DNA of 63,261 nucleotides from an uncultured Pelagibacteraceae bacterium. GTDB lineage: Bacteria > Pseudomonadota > Alphaproteobacteria > Pelagibacterales > Pelagibacteraceae. Where the stretch lies: NCBI GenBank assembly GCA_902595285.1, contig CACJPL010000008.1:1-63261 (forward strand). The letters are read 5' to 3'. The translations under genes were made by a program, and so were the position numbers. Positions 44,788 through 55,328 of the stretch are shown here, piece after piece (the stretch's first letter is position 1; every line of letters begins with the position of its first letter). The notes below the pieces were generated by a model. The model ran no database searches. It worked only from the letters and a program-made list of their open reading frames with translations, and had not been told where the DNA came from.

Positions 44788-46079
44788 TGAAAAATATTGT
44801 CGTTGTTGGATCTCAATGGGGTGACGAAGGTAAAGGAAAAATAGTTGATTGGTTATCTGAACAGGCTGATGTAGTAATAAGATTTCAAGGAGGTCACAAT
44901 GCTGGCCATACTTTAGTGATTGATGGTGTAACATATAAATTAAGATTACTACCATCTGGAATAGTTAGAAAAGGTAAAATATCAATTATTGGCAACGGAG
45001 TTGTCTTAGATCCATGGGCTTTATTAGAGGAAATAGAAGAAATAAAATCTAAAGGCGTAGAAGTAAATGTAAATAATTTTATTATTTCGGAGTCTGCAAA
45101 TTTAATTTTGCCTTTTCATAGAGAAATGGATGAGATTAGAGAGGATGAAGCTGGAAAAAGCAAAATTGGAACTACAAGACGTGGAATTGGTCCAGCATAC
45201 GAAGATAAAGTTGGAAGAAGATCTATAAGAGTTATGGATCTAAGATCTGAAAAAAATTTAGATCAAAGACTCGACTCTGTATTAGTTCATCATAATGCGA
45301 TTAGAAAGGGTCTAGGAAAAAAAATTTTTGAAAAAGATCAGCTTAAATCTGATTTGATTAAAATAGCACCCAATATATTAGAATTCTCTCAGCCAGTTTG
45401 GTTAAAAATTGATGAATTTAAAAAACAAAAAAAGAAAATTTTATTTGAAGGTGCCCAGGGTATTTTACTTGATGTAGATCATGGAACTTATCCTTTTGTA
45501 ACTTCATCTAATACTGTTGCTTCAAGCGCAGCGACAGGAACCGGTTGTGGTCCTAATTCGATAAATTACGTTCTTGGCATTACAAAAGCTTATACAACGA
45601 GAGTTGGAGAAGGCCCTTTTCCTACTGAGTTAACAGATGATATAGGTGAACTTTTAGGAACACGTGGGAAAGAATTTGGCACTGTTACAAGTAGAAAAAG
45701 AAGATGTGGATGGTTTGATGGTGTTTTAGTGAGGCAAACTATTAAAGTTTCAGGAATTAATGGAATCGCTTTAACAAAATTAGATGTACTTGATGAATTA
45801 GATGAAATTAAAATTTGTGTTGCTTATGATCTTGATGGCAAAAGATTAGATTATTTACCTGCCGCTGTAGAAGACCAGATAAAAATAAAACCAATTTATG
45901 AAACTTTTCCAGGTTGGAAAGTTTCTACAAGTGGAATCAAAAATATGGACTCATTACCTGAAAATGCAAAAAAATATATATTTGCTGTTGAAGATTTTAT
46001 TGGTGCAAAAGTATCTAGTATATCAACTAGTCCAGAAAGAGATGATACTATTTTAATTGAAAATCCTTTTGAAGTTTAG
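44787..46079 (+). CDS. purA: Adenylosuccinate synthetase
   Basis: This 430-residue GTP-dependent enzyme forms adenylosuccinate from IMP and aspartate. The phosphate loop [15 protein letters not shown] lies near 9, GGHNAGHTL near 37, [15 protein letters not shown] near 129 and [24 protein letters not shown] near 220. Length and motifs are normal. The 3' end overlaps the convergent rpoH by 4 bases. Confidence 0.97.
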   Translation: MKNIVVVGSQWGDEGKGKIVDWLSEQADVVIRFQGGHNAGHTLVIDGVTYKLRLLPSGIVRKGKISIIGNGVVLDPWALLEEIEEIKSKGVEVNVNNFIISESANLILPFHREMDEIREDEAGKSKIGTTRRGIGPAYEDKVGRRSIRVMDLRSEKNLDQRLDSVLVHHNAIRKGLGKKIFEKDQLKSDLIKIAPNILEFSQPVWLKIDEFKKQKKKILFEGAQGILLDVDHGTYPFVTSSNTVASSAATGTGCGPNSINYVLGITKAYTTRVGEGPFPTELTDDIGELLGTRGKEFGTVTSRKRRCGWFDGVLVRQTIKVSGINGIALTKLDVLDELDEIKICVAYDLDGKRLDYLPAAVEDQIKIKPIYETFPGWKVSTSGIKNMDSLPENAKKYIFAVEDFIGAKVSSISTSPERDDTILIENPFEV

Positions 46080-46969
46080 TTAGCGGGTAAAAGATTCTTT
46101 GATTTTGCTAATAGAAGCATATGCTTTTGGAGTTTTTCAAATGCTTTATTTTCTATTTGTCTAACTCTTTCTCTGCTAATTTTATATTTTTTACTTAAAT
46201 CTTCTAGTGTAGTTGGGTCATCATTTAGTCTTCTTGAGTATAAAATTTCTCTTTCTCTATCGTTTAGAACTTTAATAGAGTCTTTTAATAAATCTTTTCT
46301 TTGCTCCATCTCCTCATGGTGAGCAAATTTTAAGTCATGATCAAGTTCTTTATCAACTAACCAGTCTTGCCATTCATCACCATCTTCCCCAACTTGAGCA
46401 TTTAGCGAGAACTCCTTTCCAGAAAGTCTTCTATTCATTGAAACGACTTCTTCTTTACTTACATCGAGCTTATTAGCGATATGATTTACGTGCTCATCTC
46501 TAAGGTCTCCTTCTGTTTCTGGAGAAATTTGATTCTTAATTTTCTTTAAATTAAAAAATAATTTTTTTTGAGCAGTAGTTGTTCCAATTTTTACAAGACT
46601 CCAAGATCTTAAAATATATTCTTGAATAGAAGCTTTAATCCACCACATAGCATAAGTTGCCAATCTAAAACCTTTTTCTGGTTCAAATTTTTTAACAGCT
46701 TGCATAAGACCTACATTTCCCTCTGAAATCATTTCATTAACAGGCAAACCATATCCTTTGTAGCCCATAGCAATCTTTGCAACTAATCTTAAGTGACTAG
46801 TGACTAGTTTTTCTGCAGATTTAATATTACCGGTCGCTTTCCAATTTTTTGCTAGCATATATTCCTCTTCTGCAGCTAACATCGGAAATTTTTTAATCTG
46901 CTCTAAATATGCAGATAGCCCACCTTCATTAGAAAGAGTTGGCAAATTATTGTTTATTGTTGTGCTCAT
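46076..46969 (-). CDS. rpoH: RNA polymerase sigma-32 factor
   Basis: This 297-residue heat-shock sigma factor has region 2 ([69 protein letters not shown]), an RpoH-typical region with [13 protein letters not shown], and region 4 near 240-285 with [12 protein letters not shown] and [15 protein letters not shown]. It follows rluD on the same strand with a 41-base gap, the usual alphaproteobacterial order. Confidence 0.95.
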   Translation of the reverse strand: MSTTINNNLPTLSNEGGLSAYLEQIKKFPMLAAEEEYMLAKNWKATGNIKSAEKLVTSHLRLVAKIAMGYKGYGLPVNEMISEGNVGLMQAVKKFEPEKGFRLATYAMWWIKASIQEYILRSWSLVKIGTTTAQKKLFFNLKKIKNQISPETEGDLRDEHVNHIANKLDVSKEEVVSMNRRLSGKEFSLNAQVGEDGDEWQDWLVDKELDHDLKFAHHEEMEQRKDLLKDSIKVLNDREREILYSRRLNDDPTTLEDLSKKYKISRERVRQIENKAFEKLQKHMLLLAKSKNLLPAN

Positions 46970-47010
46970 AGCAGTGTTTATTTAATTAATTATACCTAAT
47001 TTTCAATAAT

Positions 47011-47991
47011 TTATTCTTTACTATTTCTAAGCATTTTTAGAATATTATTTAGATCTTTTGGCAAAACTGAGGAAAAAATCATCTCTTTCTTAGTATGTGG
47101 ATGCATAAATCCTAAAGTTTTTGCATGTAAAAATTGTCTATTTAAATTAGTAATTGAATTTTGGATATCTAAATCAATATTTTTTAATTTTTTATATTTT
47201 TTTTTATATTTATCATCTCCAACTAGACTATTACCTTTGTAATTCATATGAACTCTTATCTGATGTGTTCTTCCTGTTTCTAGTTTACATTCAACTAAAC
47301 TTAAAGTTGGTGTTTTTTGATTTTCAAAAATTTCAAGTGTTTTATAATTTGTTATAGCTTTCTTACCTTTAGAACTACTAACTTCCATAAGTTGTCTATT
47401 TTTTGAACTACGAGTTATAAATGTTTCAATCCTTCCTGAAGATGGTCTTAATTTTCCCCATATTAAAAGTTGGTACTCTCTTATAATTGTATGATCACTA
47501 AATTGTTTTGATAAATTTTCATGAGTTTCATTGTTCTTTGCAATTACAACTAAACCAGATGTGTTTTTATCTATTCTATGAACAATACCAGGTCTTAATT
47601 CATCACCTATATTTGACAACGAACCCTTATCATAATGTATCAATGCATTAACAACTGTTTTATCATAATTTCCAGCCCCTGGATGCATGATTATTCCAGC
47701 AGGTTTATTAATTACTAATAGATCATTATCTTCGTATATTATTTCTAATTTAAATTCGTAAGGCTTAAGGGATGTTATTTGGGGCTCTGGAAACTTAAGA
47801 TTTATAGTATCACCAATTGAGACTTTTTTTGATGGATTTTTAATTATTTCATTATTTAGTGTTAACTTTTCTTTTAAAATTAAATTTTTAATTCTAGTTC
47901 TACTAATTAATTCCTCTCTTTTATTAATTACAACATCAACCCTTAAATTCTTCTCATCCTCTTTGACTATAAAATTAATGTTTTTTTCCAT
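47011..47991 (-). CDS. rluD: 23S rRNA pseudouridine synthase, RluD type
   Basis: This 326-residue enzyme has an N-terminal S4 RNA-binding domain (SRTRIKNLILKEKLTLNN) and a catalytic domain with IINKPAGIIMHPG-like INKPAGIIMHPGAG and IVHRIDKNTSGLVVIAKN, where Asp of HRIDxxTSG is catalytic. ETGRTHQIRVHM is also present. It modifies helix 69 of 23S rRNA in known RluD. Its start is only 23 bp from a divergent tRNA gene. Confidence 0.92.
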   Translation of the reverse strand: MEKNINFIVKEDEKNLRVDVVINKREELISRTRIKNLILKEKLTLNNEIIKNPSKKVSIGDTINLKFPEPQITSLKPYEFKLEIIYEDNDLLVINKPAGIIMHPGAGNYDKTVVNALIHYDKGSLSNIGDELRPGIVHRIDKNTSGLVVIAKNNETHENLSKQFSDHTIIREYQLLIWGKLRPSSGRIETFITRSSKNRQLMEVSSSKGKKAITNYKTLEIFENQKTPTLSLVECKLETGRTHQIRVHMNYKGNSLVGDDKYKKKYKKLKNIDLDIQNSITNLNRQFLHAKTLGFMHPHTKKEMIFSSVLPKDLNNILKMLRNSKE

Positions 47992-48014
47992 AAAATATAA
48001 TATTAATACTATAT

Positions 48015-48091
48015 GCGCTTGTAGCTCAACTGGATAGAGCGCCTGACTTCGGATCAGGAGGTTCTGGGTTCGACTCCTAGCAGGCGCACCA
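48015..48091 (+). tRNA. tRNA-Arg (anticodon TCG)
   Basis: The 77-base cloverleaf runs GCGCTTGTAGCTC to AGGCGCACCA with encoded CCA. The anticodon loop CTTCGGA presents TCG, reading CGA-type codons. The acceptor stem GCGCTTG/CAGGCGC and T arm CTGGG-TTCGACT-CCTAG fold well. A TATAAT (47996-48001) lies 13 bases upstream, without a clear -35. Confidence 0.95.
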
Positions 48092-48092
48092 G

Positions 48093-48884
48093 TTATTCAC
48101 CTATATTTATTAAAGTTCCTTTATCTCTTGCTTTCTCAAAAGAGTAATAAAATACAAATATTGCCAAAATTAAATAAAATCCGTTCAGAAAGATTGCATT
48201 AATAATATTTTCATAATTTACCATTCCATTGACCAAGATATTTCTAGTCTCCTCAAAAATATAAACCAATGGAAGCGCGAAAGCGATTGATTGAAAGATT
48301 TCTGGCAGTGTTTCGACTGGATAGTAAATACAGCCAAAAGGCGCTAATAAAAACATGGTTGACCACGCAATATTCTCAAAAGATGGTCCAAATCTTAACA
48401 ATCCTGCTGAAACAAATAAACCAAGTGTAATTCCAAATAAATATAGACTTAAGAAAAGAAATGCTAAAGGAAGACCAAGTTTTAGCAAAGATATACCAAA
48501 CAATGGAGAAGTTAATAGTATAGCTGGAATCAATCCAATTAATGCTCTTATTAAAGCAGTAAAAACTAGAGAGATTATTATCTCACTAATTTTCATCGGT
48601 GCAATGAATAAGTTTGTAAAATTTCTGCTCCAAATTTCCTCCAAAAATAACATATTAAAGCCAATACTTGTTCTAAATAAAAAATCATAAAGAATTGCAC
48701 ATGAAAGAATAACTCCTACCGCACCACTATAATAAGAGCTATGAGCTGCAAAAAAGTTAGAAATAAATCCCCAAAGAGTAATTTGAATTGAAGGCCAATA
48801 AATTAAATCTAATATTCTTGGAAATGATCTAGTTATTAAATAAAAGTGTCTTAAAAAAAGACCGTAAATTCTATTTAAATTCAT
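48093..48884 (-). CDS. ABC-2 type exporter permease
   Basis: This 263-residue integral membrane protein has about six helices. The ABC-2 family pattern is seen in FSIGFN-like RTSIGFNMLFLEEIWSRNFTNLFIAPM and in FLLAPFGCIYYPVETLPEIFQSIAFALPLVYIFEETR, close to NodJ-like drug/polysaccharide exporters. It pairs with the ATPase gene 2 bases upstream. The substrate is unknown. Its 3' end lies 1 base from the tRNA-Arg 3' end on the opposite strand. Confidence 0.85.
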   Translation of the reverse strand: MNLNRIYGLFLRHFYLITRSFPRILDLIYWPSIQITLWGFISNFFAAHSSYYSGAVGVILSCAILYDFLFRTSIGFNMLFLEEIWSRNFTNLFIAPMKISEIIISLVFTALIRALIGLIPAILLTSPLFGISLLKLGLPLAFLFLSLYLFGITLGLFVSAGLLRFGPSFENIAWSTMFLLAPFGCIYYPVETLPEIFQSIAFALPLVYIFEETRNILVNGMVNYENIINAIFLNGFYLILAIFVFYYSFEKARDKGTLINIGE

Positions 48885-48886
48885 TT

Positions 48887-49609
48887 TTATTTTCTTGCAA
48901 TTTCTAAAAATACTTCCTCTAAATTTCTTCTTCCATATTTTGTTATTAATTCTTCAGGAGTTCCTCTATCCACTATTAAACCATCTTTCATCATTAAAAC
49001 AGAACTACATAATCTTTTTACTTCTTCCATATTATGAGAGGCAAGCAAAACTGATATTTTTTTCTCCTTTTTGTAATCTTCTAAAAACGATCTTACAAAA
49101 TCACCAGTTTCAGGATCTAATGAAGCAGTGGGTTCATCCAATAAAAGTACTGTTGGATCATTTATTAAAGCTTTAGCAAGACTTACCCTATTTTTTTGTC
49201 CAGAAGAAAGTTCTCCAGTAATTTTGTTTAAAAGGTCTTTTAATCTAAGTTTATTTGCAAGGTGATCTATTCTATCATTTAAATTTTTAATGTTATATAA
49301 TTTTCCATAAACAATTAAATTTTGTTTAACTTTAAGTTTTTTAGGCAATTCAATATATGGTGAAATAAAATTCATTTTATGAAGAAGTGAGATTTTATTT
49401 TTTTCAATATTCTTTCCATTGATTAAAACCATACCATTACTTGGTTTTAATAATCCTAAAATCATTCCAATAGTTGTAGTTTTTCCACATCCATTAGGTC
49501 CTAATAGACCAACCATTTCATTTTCATTAATTTTAAAATTTATATTAGCTACTGCGTCTTTATCTTTATATTTTTTTGATAGATTGATTACTTCAATAGA
49601 ATTTGTCAT
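48887..49609 (-). CDS. ABC exporter ATP-binding protein
   Basis: The 240-residue ATPase has Walker A GLLGPNGCGKTT near 35, signature ELSSGQKNRVSLAKAL near 133, Walker B VLLLDEPTASLD near 157 and the switch region ASHN. It is of the NodI/CcmA type that pairs with ABC-2 permeases. It starts at the last base of the tsaC stop and precedes the permease by 2 bases, so the three genes are likely co-transcribed. Confidence 0.93.
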   Translation of the reverse strand: MTNSIEVINLSKKYKDKDAVANINFKINENEMVGLLGPNGCGKTTTIGMILGLLKPSNGMVLINGKNIEKNKISLLHKMNFISPYIELPKKLKVKQNLIVYGKLYNIKNLNDRIDHLANKLRLKDLLNKITGELSSGQKNRVSLAKALINDPTVLLLDEPTASLDPETGDFVRSFLEDYKKEKKISVLLASHNMEEVKRLCSSVLMMKDGLIVDRGTPEELITKYGRRNLEEVFLEIARK

Positions 49610-50541
49610 TAATATTTTGATGCTCTGTTTAATCTGTCGTTAATTGTTTTGCCAAGACCTTTGTTTGGTATTCTCTCAACTGCAATCTTTTTAAAACCAT
49701 CATTTTTAATTTTTCTTAAAGTTGAATACAAATTTTTTGCAGCCTCGTCTATATTCTTAATTTTGGATAAATAATAATAGTTTTTTAATTTTAATTTTCT
49801 TTTTTTTATTAATAAATAAGCCTCATCTTTTTTTGGTTTTTTAACATTGACTCTTAAAGGTATCCCAGGTGAGTAATGCAATGGAAATAAACCAGGTGAT
49901 AATTTTTTTTTTGAATTTGTATTAATTAATAATTTTTTTTTTAAAATATTTTCAATTTTTTTAGTATCTAGGCCCCCATATCTTAAAAGTGAGGGTTTTT
50001 TTAAAAGATTTAATATTGTTGACTCAACTCCAATTTTACTTTTTCCTCCTTTTAAAATATATTTTATTTTTAAACCAAATTCTTCTTTTACATCAGATGG
50101 TTTAACTGAACTTAATCTTGAGGATATATTTGCACTAGGCGCAGCTACTGGATAATCTAAATTTTTTAATAAATTTCTGAACAATTTATGTTTAGGAAAA
50201 CGTACGGCAATACTTTTTTTATTATTAGTGACAAATTTTGATATTTTTGATTTATTTTTTAATTTCAAAACATATGTTATTGGACCTGGAGAAAATTTTT
50301 TGTAAAGTTTTATTAAATTATCATTCATATAACAGTCCTCTTTAAGTCTTTGAATATCGTAGTAATGGACAATAAGTGGATTGTTTAATGGTCTTTTTTT
50401 AAGACTATATATTTTCTTAACTGCACTATTCGAGTAAGCATTTGCAGCTAATCCATAAACAGTTTCTGTTGGTACTGCAACACAATGATCATTATCTAAA
50501 TATTTTTTTGCTTTTTTGATATTTGATTGAATAGATTTCAT
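49609..50541 (-). CDS. tsaC: Threonylcarbamoyl-AMP synthase, Sua5/TsaC
   Basis: The 310-residue protein has an N-terminal YrdC/TsaC domain (VAVPTETVYGLAANAYS near 18, KKRPLNNPLIVHY near 47, FSPGPITYVLK near 88, VAAPSANISSR near 130) and an additional C-terminal Sua5 domain. It makes threonylcarbamoyl-AMP for the t6A base of ANN-decoding tRNAs. The longer Sua5 form is present, not the short E. coli TsaC. Its start is 20 bp from divergent xseB. Confidence 0.92.
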   Translation of the reverse strand: MKSIQSNIKKAKKYLDNDHCVAVPTETVYGLAANAYSNSAVKKIYSLKKRPLNNPLIVHYYDIQRLKEDCYMNDNLIKLYKKFSPGPITYVLKLKNKSKISKFVTNNKKSIAVRFPKHKLFRNLLKNLDYPVAAPSANISSRLSSVKPSDVKEEFGLKIKYILKGGKSKIGVESTILNLLKKPSLLRYGGLDTKKIENILKKKLLINTNSKKKLSPGLFPLHYSPGIPLRVNVKKPKKDEAYLLIKKRKLKLKNYYYLSKIKNIDEAAKNLYSTLRKIKNDGFKKIAVERIPNKGLGKTINDRLNRASKY

Positions 50542-50561
50542 GTATTAATAATTATTATTAT

Positions 50562-50810
50562 ATGAAAGATAAAATATTACCACTTGAATATGATCAGTAT
50601 TCAGTCGAGGAGCTTACAGAAAAAGCAAATAAGATTATAGAGTTTTTAGAGAAGGAAAAAGATTTAAATAATTCAGTTGACAGTTATCAAGAACTTCTAA
50701 AATTAAATAATATTATTGAAAAGAAATTTCATAAAAATTTTAAATCTATTGGGGAAGAGACAAATAAAAAGATTAAACATATAAGTAAAAAAAATGAAAA
50801 AACAGCTTAA
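50562..50810 (+). CDS. xseB: Exodeoxyribonuclease VII small subunit
   Basis: The 82-residue protein has SVEELTEKANKIIEFLEKEKDLNNSVDSYQEL, the helical core of XseB, but a longer, Lys-rich tail. It precedes ispA-dxs, a familiar xseB-ispA-dxs order, and overlaps ispA by 17 bases. The large subunit xseA is not in the window. Short and low complexity, but context supports it. Confidence 0.8.
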   Translation: MKDKILPLEYDQYSVEELTEKANKIIEFLEKEKDLNNSVDSYQELLKLNNIIEKKFHKNFKSIGEETNKKIKHISKKNEKTA

Positions 50811-51666
50811 TAAAATAGCTAAGGATACAAATATATTTCTTAAAAAATATATTAATTCACAAAAAAATTCTCAGCTAAAGTCACCTATGAAGTATGGTTT
50901 GTTTCCAGGTGGAAAGAAAATAAGATCTAAAATCTTAATCGACTTAGGGTCATTATTTTCAATAGATTACAAAACATTGATAATAGTTGGGTCGGCAGTT
51001 GAATGTATTCATGCTTATTCACTTATTCATGACGACCTACCCTGTATGGATGATGATGATATAAGAAGAGGAAAACCTTCAACTCATATTAAATTTGGCG
51101 AGTCTACAGCAGTTCTAGCAGGAAATTCATTACTGACTTTAGCTTTTGAAATTTTATCAAGTCCTAAATTGAAATTAAGTGAAAAGATAAAAATCAACCT
51201 AATCAAAAAATTATCAGAATGTTCAGGACATTTAGGAATAGCTGGTGGGCAATATTTAGATTTAAGTTATGAGAGAAAGAAAATATCAAGGAATAAAATA
51301 TTAGAAATGGAAATAAAAAAAACTGGAATGTTATTTAGTTTTTGTTGTGCAGTTCCAGCAATAATTAAAAAAAAAACAATCCAAGAAATTAAATTTTTTG
51401 AAAATATTGGATCAAAAATTGGTTTACTATTCCAAATAGCTGATGATTTAATTGATCTGAAAAGTAATTCTAAGGAAGCTGGGAAAAAAACAGGAAAAGA
51501 TCAAAAAAAAGGCAAGGCAACACTTATAAATTTAATAGGCTATGATGACTCACTTAAGTATTGTGATAAGATAATAAAAGATATTAATAAGAATTTAAGA
51601 AAATATGGTTCAAGATCTGAAAAAATAAATGAAACATTAGGCTATATATTGAATAGAAAAAAATGA
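50794..51666 (+). CDS. ispA: Farnesyl/geranyl diphosphate synthase
   Basis: The 290-residue trans-prenyltransferase has GKKIRSKIL near 36, the first Asp-rich motif [20 protein letters not shown] near 80-99, GGQYLDL near 150 and the second motif FQIADDLID near 212. It makes short-chain isoprenyl diphosphates from IPP and DMAPP. It lies between xseB and dxs (4-base overlap), so isoprenoid steps are linked. Confidence 0.93.
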   Translation: MKKQLNKIAKDTNIFLKKYINSQKNSQLKSPMKYGLFPGGKKIRSKILIDLGSLFSIDYKTLIIVGSAVECIHAYSLIHDDLPCMDDDDIRRGKPSTHIKFGESTAVLAGNSLLTLAFEILSSPKLKLSEKIKINLIKKLSECSGHLGIAGGQYLDLSYERKKISRNKILEMEIKKTGMLFSFCCAVPAIIKKKTIQEIKFFENIGSKIGLLFQIADDLIDLKSNSKEAGKKTGKDQKKGKATLINLIGYDDSLKYCDKIIKDINKNLRKYGSRSEKINETLGYILNRKK

Positions 51667-53579
51667 AAAAAAATTATCAATTTTTAAATAATATCAATTT
51701 TCCATCTGATTTAAGAAAAGTTTCTGAAGATAATTTACAAAAAGTAGCAGATGAGGTGAGGGAGGAAATGATAAGTGCTGTTTCAGAAACAGGAGGTCAC
51801 CTTGGTGCTGGTTTGGGAGTGGTTGAATTGACAGTTGCACTTCATTATGTTTTTGATACCCCAAATGATAAATTAATATGGGATGTTGGCCATCAATCTT
51901 ACCCACATAAAATTTTAACTGGAAGAAAAGATAAAATTAGAACTTTACGACAGGGCGACGGTTTATCAGGTTTTACAAAAAGATCTGAAAGTGAGTATGA
52001 TCCATTTGGAGCAGCACATAGTTCAACATCTATTTCATCTGCATTAGGAATTGCAGAGGCAAATAAATTAGAAAATAAGTCTTCCAATGTAATAGCTGTA
52101 ATAGGTGATGGAGCAATTAGCGCAGGTATGGCTTATGAAGCCATGAATAATGCTGGAGCATCTAAGACAAAAATGATTGTTATTTTAAATGATAACGACA
52201 TGTCAATTGCAAAGCCAGTTGGAGCAATGAGAACTTACTTAGCTAAATTATTTACAGGCAAAATATATTTTAGTCTTAGAGAAACTATAAAATTAATTAC
52301 ATCTGCATTTTCTAAGAGATTTAGTGCTAAAGCAGGAAAAGCAGAGGATTTTTTCCGTTCAGCAGTTACCGGAGGTACATTGTTTAGTTCGCTTGGCTTT
52401 TATTATGCGGGCCCAATAGATGGTCATGATTTATCCACTCTTGTTCCAATTTTAAAGAATGCAAAAGACTCAAAACATGAAGGCCCTATTATGATTCATA
52501 TTAAAACTCAAAAAGGAAAAGGTTATTCTTATGCAGAAAAAGCAAATGACCATTATCATGGAGTATCAAAATTTAATGTTGAGACAGGAGAGCAGATAAA
52601 GAGCAAATCTAATCTACCAGCTTATACAAAAGTTTTTGCAAACACGTTAGTTAAGCATGCAAAAAAAGATAGTAAAATAGTAGGAATAACAGCAGCGATG
52701 CCAAGTGGTACCGGAATGGATATTTTTGGTAAAGAGTTTCCAAATAGAATGTTTGATGTAGGAATAGCAGAACAACATGCTGTAACTTTTGCAGCCGGTC
52801 TCGCAACCGAGGGATACAAACCATATGCTGCAATTTATTCTACATTTTTACAGAGAGCATATGATCAAGTTGTCCATGATGTTGCCATTCAAAGTTTAGC
52901 AGTTAGATTTGCGATAGATAGAGCAGGATTAGTTGGTGCTGATGGATCAACACATGCTGGCTCATTTGATATAACTTACTTATCAACTTTACCTAACTTT
53001 GTAGTAATGGCAGCAAGTGATGAAGCTGAACTTGTTAAAATGATTAATACTTCAGTAGATATAAATGACAGACCTTCTGCAATTAGATATCCAAGAGGAA
53101 CCGGAGTAGGAGTTGACCTCCCATCAATAGATGAAAAAATTGAAATTGGTAAAGGGAGAGTTGTTCAAAAAGGGACACAAGTTTGTATCTTAAATCTCGG
53201 TACTCGACTTGAGGAGTGCAAGTTTGCTGTAGAGGAATTAAAAGCAAAAGGAGTTTCAACAACTTTGATAGATGCCAGATTTGCCAAGCCTTTAGACGAA
53301 GAACTTATACTAAAATCTGCTAAGGAACATGAGCTTATGATAACTATTGAAGAGGGATCAATAGGTGGTTTCGGTTCTCATGTTAAAAATTTATTGGCTG
53401 AAAGAGGAGTATTTGATAAAGGTTTAAAATTTAGATCAATGACTTTACCAGATGAATTTATTGAACAAAATGATCCAAAAAAAATGTATGATAAAGCTGG
53501 ATTAAACAGTTATCAAATTTCTAAGAAAATTTCTGATATTTTGTTTCAAAAGGAAACAATAAGAGTTGTGAAAAATTAA
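51663..53579 (+). CDS. dxs: 1-deoxy-D-xylulose-5-phosphate synthase
   Basis: This 638-residue thiamine-diphosphate enzyme starts the MEP pathway from pyruvate and glyceraldehyde 3-phosphate. [56 protein letters not shown] (ThDP motif) and DGPTHAGSFD-like [11 protein letters not shown] are seen, with GxGxG-like FGIAEQHAV. In E. coli the residue is DGPTH; here DGSTH. The gene ends 6 bases before the convergent aroC. Confidence 0.95.
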   Translation: MKKNYQFLNNINFPSDLRKVSEDNLQKVADEVREEMISAVSETGGHLGAGLGVVELTVALHYVFDTPNDKLIWDVGHQSYPHKILTGRKDKIRTLRQGDGLSGFTKRSESEYDPFGAAHSSTSISSALGIAEANKLENKSSNVIAVIGDGAISAGMAYEAMNNAGASKTKMIVILNDNDMSIAKPVGAMRTYLAKLFTGKIYFSLRETIKLITSAFSKRFSAKAGKAEDFFRSAVTGGTLFSSLGFYYAGPIDGHDLSTLVPILKNAKDSKHEGPIMIHIKTQKGKGYSYAEKANDHYHGVSKFNVETGEQIKSKSNLPAYTKVFANTLVKHAKKDSKIVGITAAMPSGTGMDIFGKEFPNRMFDVGIAEQHAVTFAAGLATEGYKPYAAIYSTFLQRAYDQVVHDVAIQSLAVRFAIDRAGLVGADGSTHAGSFDITYLSTLPNFVVMAASDEAELVKMINTSVDINDRPSAIRYPRGTGVGVDLPSIDEKIEIGKGRVVQKGTQVCILNLGTRLEECKFAVEELKAKGVSTTLIDARFAKPLDEELILKSAKEHELMITIEEGSIGGFGSHVKNLLAERGVFDKGLKFRSMTLPDEFIEQNDPKKMYDKAGLNSYQISKKISDILFQKETIRVVKN

Positions 53580-53585
53580 TTTAAG

Positions 53586-54668
53586 CTAACTACATTGGGC
53601 TTTATTCATTAAGTAGTGATCAAGTAAAATACAGTTCATCATAGCTTCACCAATTGGTACAGCTCTAATTCCTACACAAGGATCATGTCTACCTTTAACA
53701 GATATTGAAGTATTTTTCCCAAATTTATTTATAGTTTTTCTACTAGTTAAAATTGACGATGTTGGTTTGACAGCAAAAGATGCAATAATTTCTTGGCCCG
53801 TAGAAATTCCACCAAGAATTCCACCCGCTTTATTTGAATTGAATTTTAATTTATTTCCTTTTAAAGAAATTTCATCTGAATTTTGTTCTCCACTTAATTG
53901 TGATGAATTCATTCCTGCACCAATATTTACACCTTTAACTGCATTAATACTCATTAGACCTGAAGCTATGTCAGTATCCAATTTTGAATAAATTGGAGCA
54001 CCTAAACCAACTGGGATACCTCTTGCTCTTATTTCAATCACTGCTCCACATGAGGATCCTGATTTTCTTACACCAAGCAAATATTTTTCCCATAATTTAA
54101 TCATTGATTTATCTGGACAAAAAAATGGATTTTTTGAAATTACTTTATCGTTCCATTGATTTGTATCACATCCAAGAATTCCTAGCTGAGTTACCGCACC
54201 AATTACTTTAAATTTTTTACCTAATTTTTTTTGAAGTACAACTTTTGCTATTGCACCGGCCGCAACTCTTGCTGCAGTTTCTCTAGCAGAAGATCTACCA
54301 CCACCCCTATAGTCTCTAATTCCATATTTTTTAAAATAAGTAAAATCTGCATGACCTGGTCTGAACTTATCTTTAATATTACTATAATCTTTGGATCTCA
54401 TATCTTTGTTGTAAATTATGAGAGAAATAGGTGTTCCTGTAGTTTTACCCTCAAATACTCCTGACAATATTTGAACTTTATCATCCTCTTTTCTCTGAGT
54501 TGTAAATTTAGATTGTCCTGGTTTTCTTTTGTCTAATTCTATTTGAATATCTTGCTCTTTAAGATTTATGTTTGGAGGACAACCATCAACAATACAACCA
54601 ATTGCAGGTCCATGAGATTCTCCCCAAGTTGTGAAACGAAATAGCTTTCCAAAAGTATTAAATGACAT
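53586..54668 (-). CDS. aroC: Chorismate synthase
   Basis: The 360-residue FMN-dependent enzyme makes chorismate from EPSP. It starts [27 protein letters not shown], has RRPGQS-like [15 protein letters not shown] near 48, [20 protein letters not shown] near 120-139 and a C-terminal [18 protein letters not shown]. It is convergent with dxs and divergent from pdxH across 33 bp. Confidence 0.96.
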   Translation of the reverse strand: MSFNTFGKLFRFTTWGESHGPAIGCIVDGCPPNINLKEQDIQIELDKRKPGQSKFTTQRKEDDKVQILSGVFEGKTTGTPISLIIYNKDMRSKDYSNIKDKFRPGHADFTYFKKYGIRDYRGGGRSSARETAARVAAGAIAKVVLQKKLGKKFKVIGAVTQLGILGCDTNQWNDKVISKNPFFCPDKSMIKLWEKYLLGVRKSGSSCGAVIEIRARGIPVGLGAPIYSKLDTDIASGLMSINAVKGVNIGAGMNSSQLSGEQNSDEISLKGNKLKFNSNKAGGILGGISTGQEIIASFAVKPTSSILTSRKTINKFGKNTSISVKGRHDPCVGIRAVPIGEAMMNCILLDHYLMNKAQCS

Positions 54669-54701
54669 TATTTATATTATATAGATTATTTTGTTTAAAT
54701 T

Positions 54702-55328
54702 ATGAATCAAAAAAACTCTTTAGGTCTTAATAGTTGCTTTCTTGATATAGATGATCCAATTCATTTATTTCATGAATGGATGGAGGAAGCAAAGAAAAAT
54801 GAGCCAAATGATCCAAACGCTGTTGCTTTGGCCACATCAGATAAAAATAACATCCCTTCAGTTAGAATGGTTTTGCTTAAAGATTTCAACAAAGATGGAT
54901 TTGTATTTTATACAAATTTAAATAGTCAAAAGGGAAATGAATTAAAAGAAAATCCGTATGCTGCGATGTGTTTCCATTGGAAAAGTCTCCTAAGACAAAT
55001 AAGAATTAATGGAAAGGTGTCATTAGTTTCTGATAAGGTTGCAGATGAATATTATTCATCTAGAGGGTATGAAAGTCGGATAGGAGCATGGGCTTCTAAG
55101 CAAAGTGAAGAATTAAATTCTCGAGAACAATTGTTAAAATCTATACAAGATTACAAAAAAAAATATAGCAACAAATCAGATGTACCAAGACCAAGTCACT
55201 GGTCTGGATGGATTTTATCTCCAGATAGTATTGAATTTTGGCTAGATGGTGAGAACAGAATCCATGAGAGATTAAAATATAATAAAGATAACTCCGGGAA
55301 GTGGAAAAAGTCTTTATTAAGTCCTTAA
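54702..55328 (+). CDS. pdxH: Pyridoxamine 5'-phosphate oxidase
   Basis: The 208-residue flavoprotein oxidises pyridoxine/pyridoxamine phosphate to PLP. MEEAKKNEPNDPNAVALATSD, SVRMVLLKDFNKDGFVFYTN, RIGAWASKQSE and the C-terminal FWLDGENRIHERLKY match PdxH. Size is normal. It overlaps the convergent prenyl synthase gene by 4 bases. Confidence 0.94.
   Translation: MNQKNSLGLNSCFLDIDDPIHLFHEWMEEAKKNEPNDPNAVALATSDKNNIPSVRMVLLKDFNKDGFVFYTNLNSQKGNELKENPYAAMCFHWKSLLRQIRINGKVSLVSDKVADEYYSSRGYESRIGAWASKQSEELNSREQLLKSIQDYKKKYSNKSDVPRPSHWSGWILSPDSIEFWLDGENRIHERLKYNKDNSGKWKKSLLSP

Noticed and set aside
48355..48690. 111-codon plus-strand ORF opposite the ABC-2 permease
   Set aside because: The permease has clear family features and helices; the antisense frame has none.
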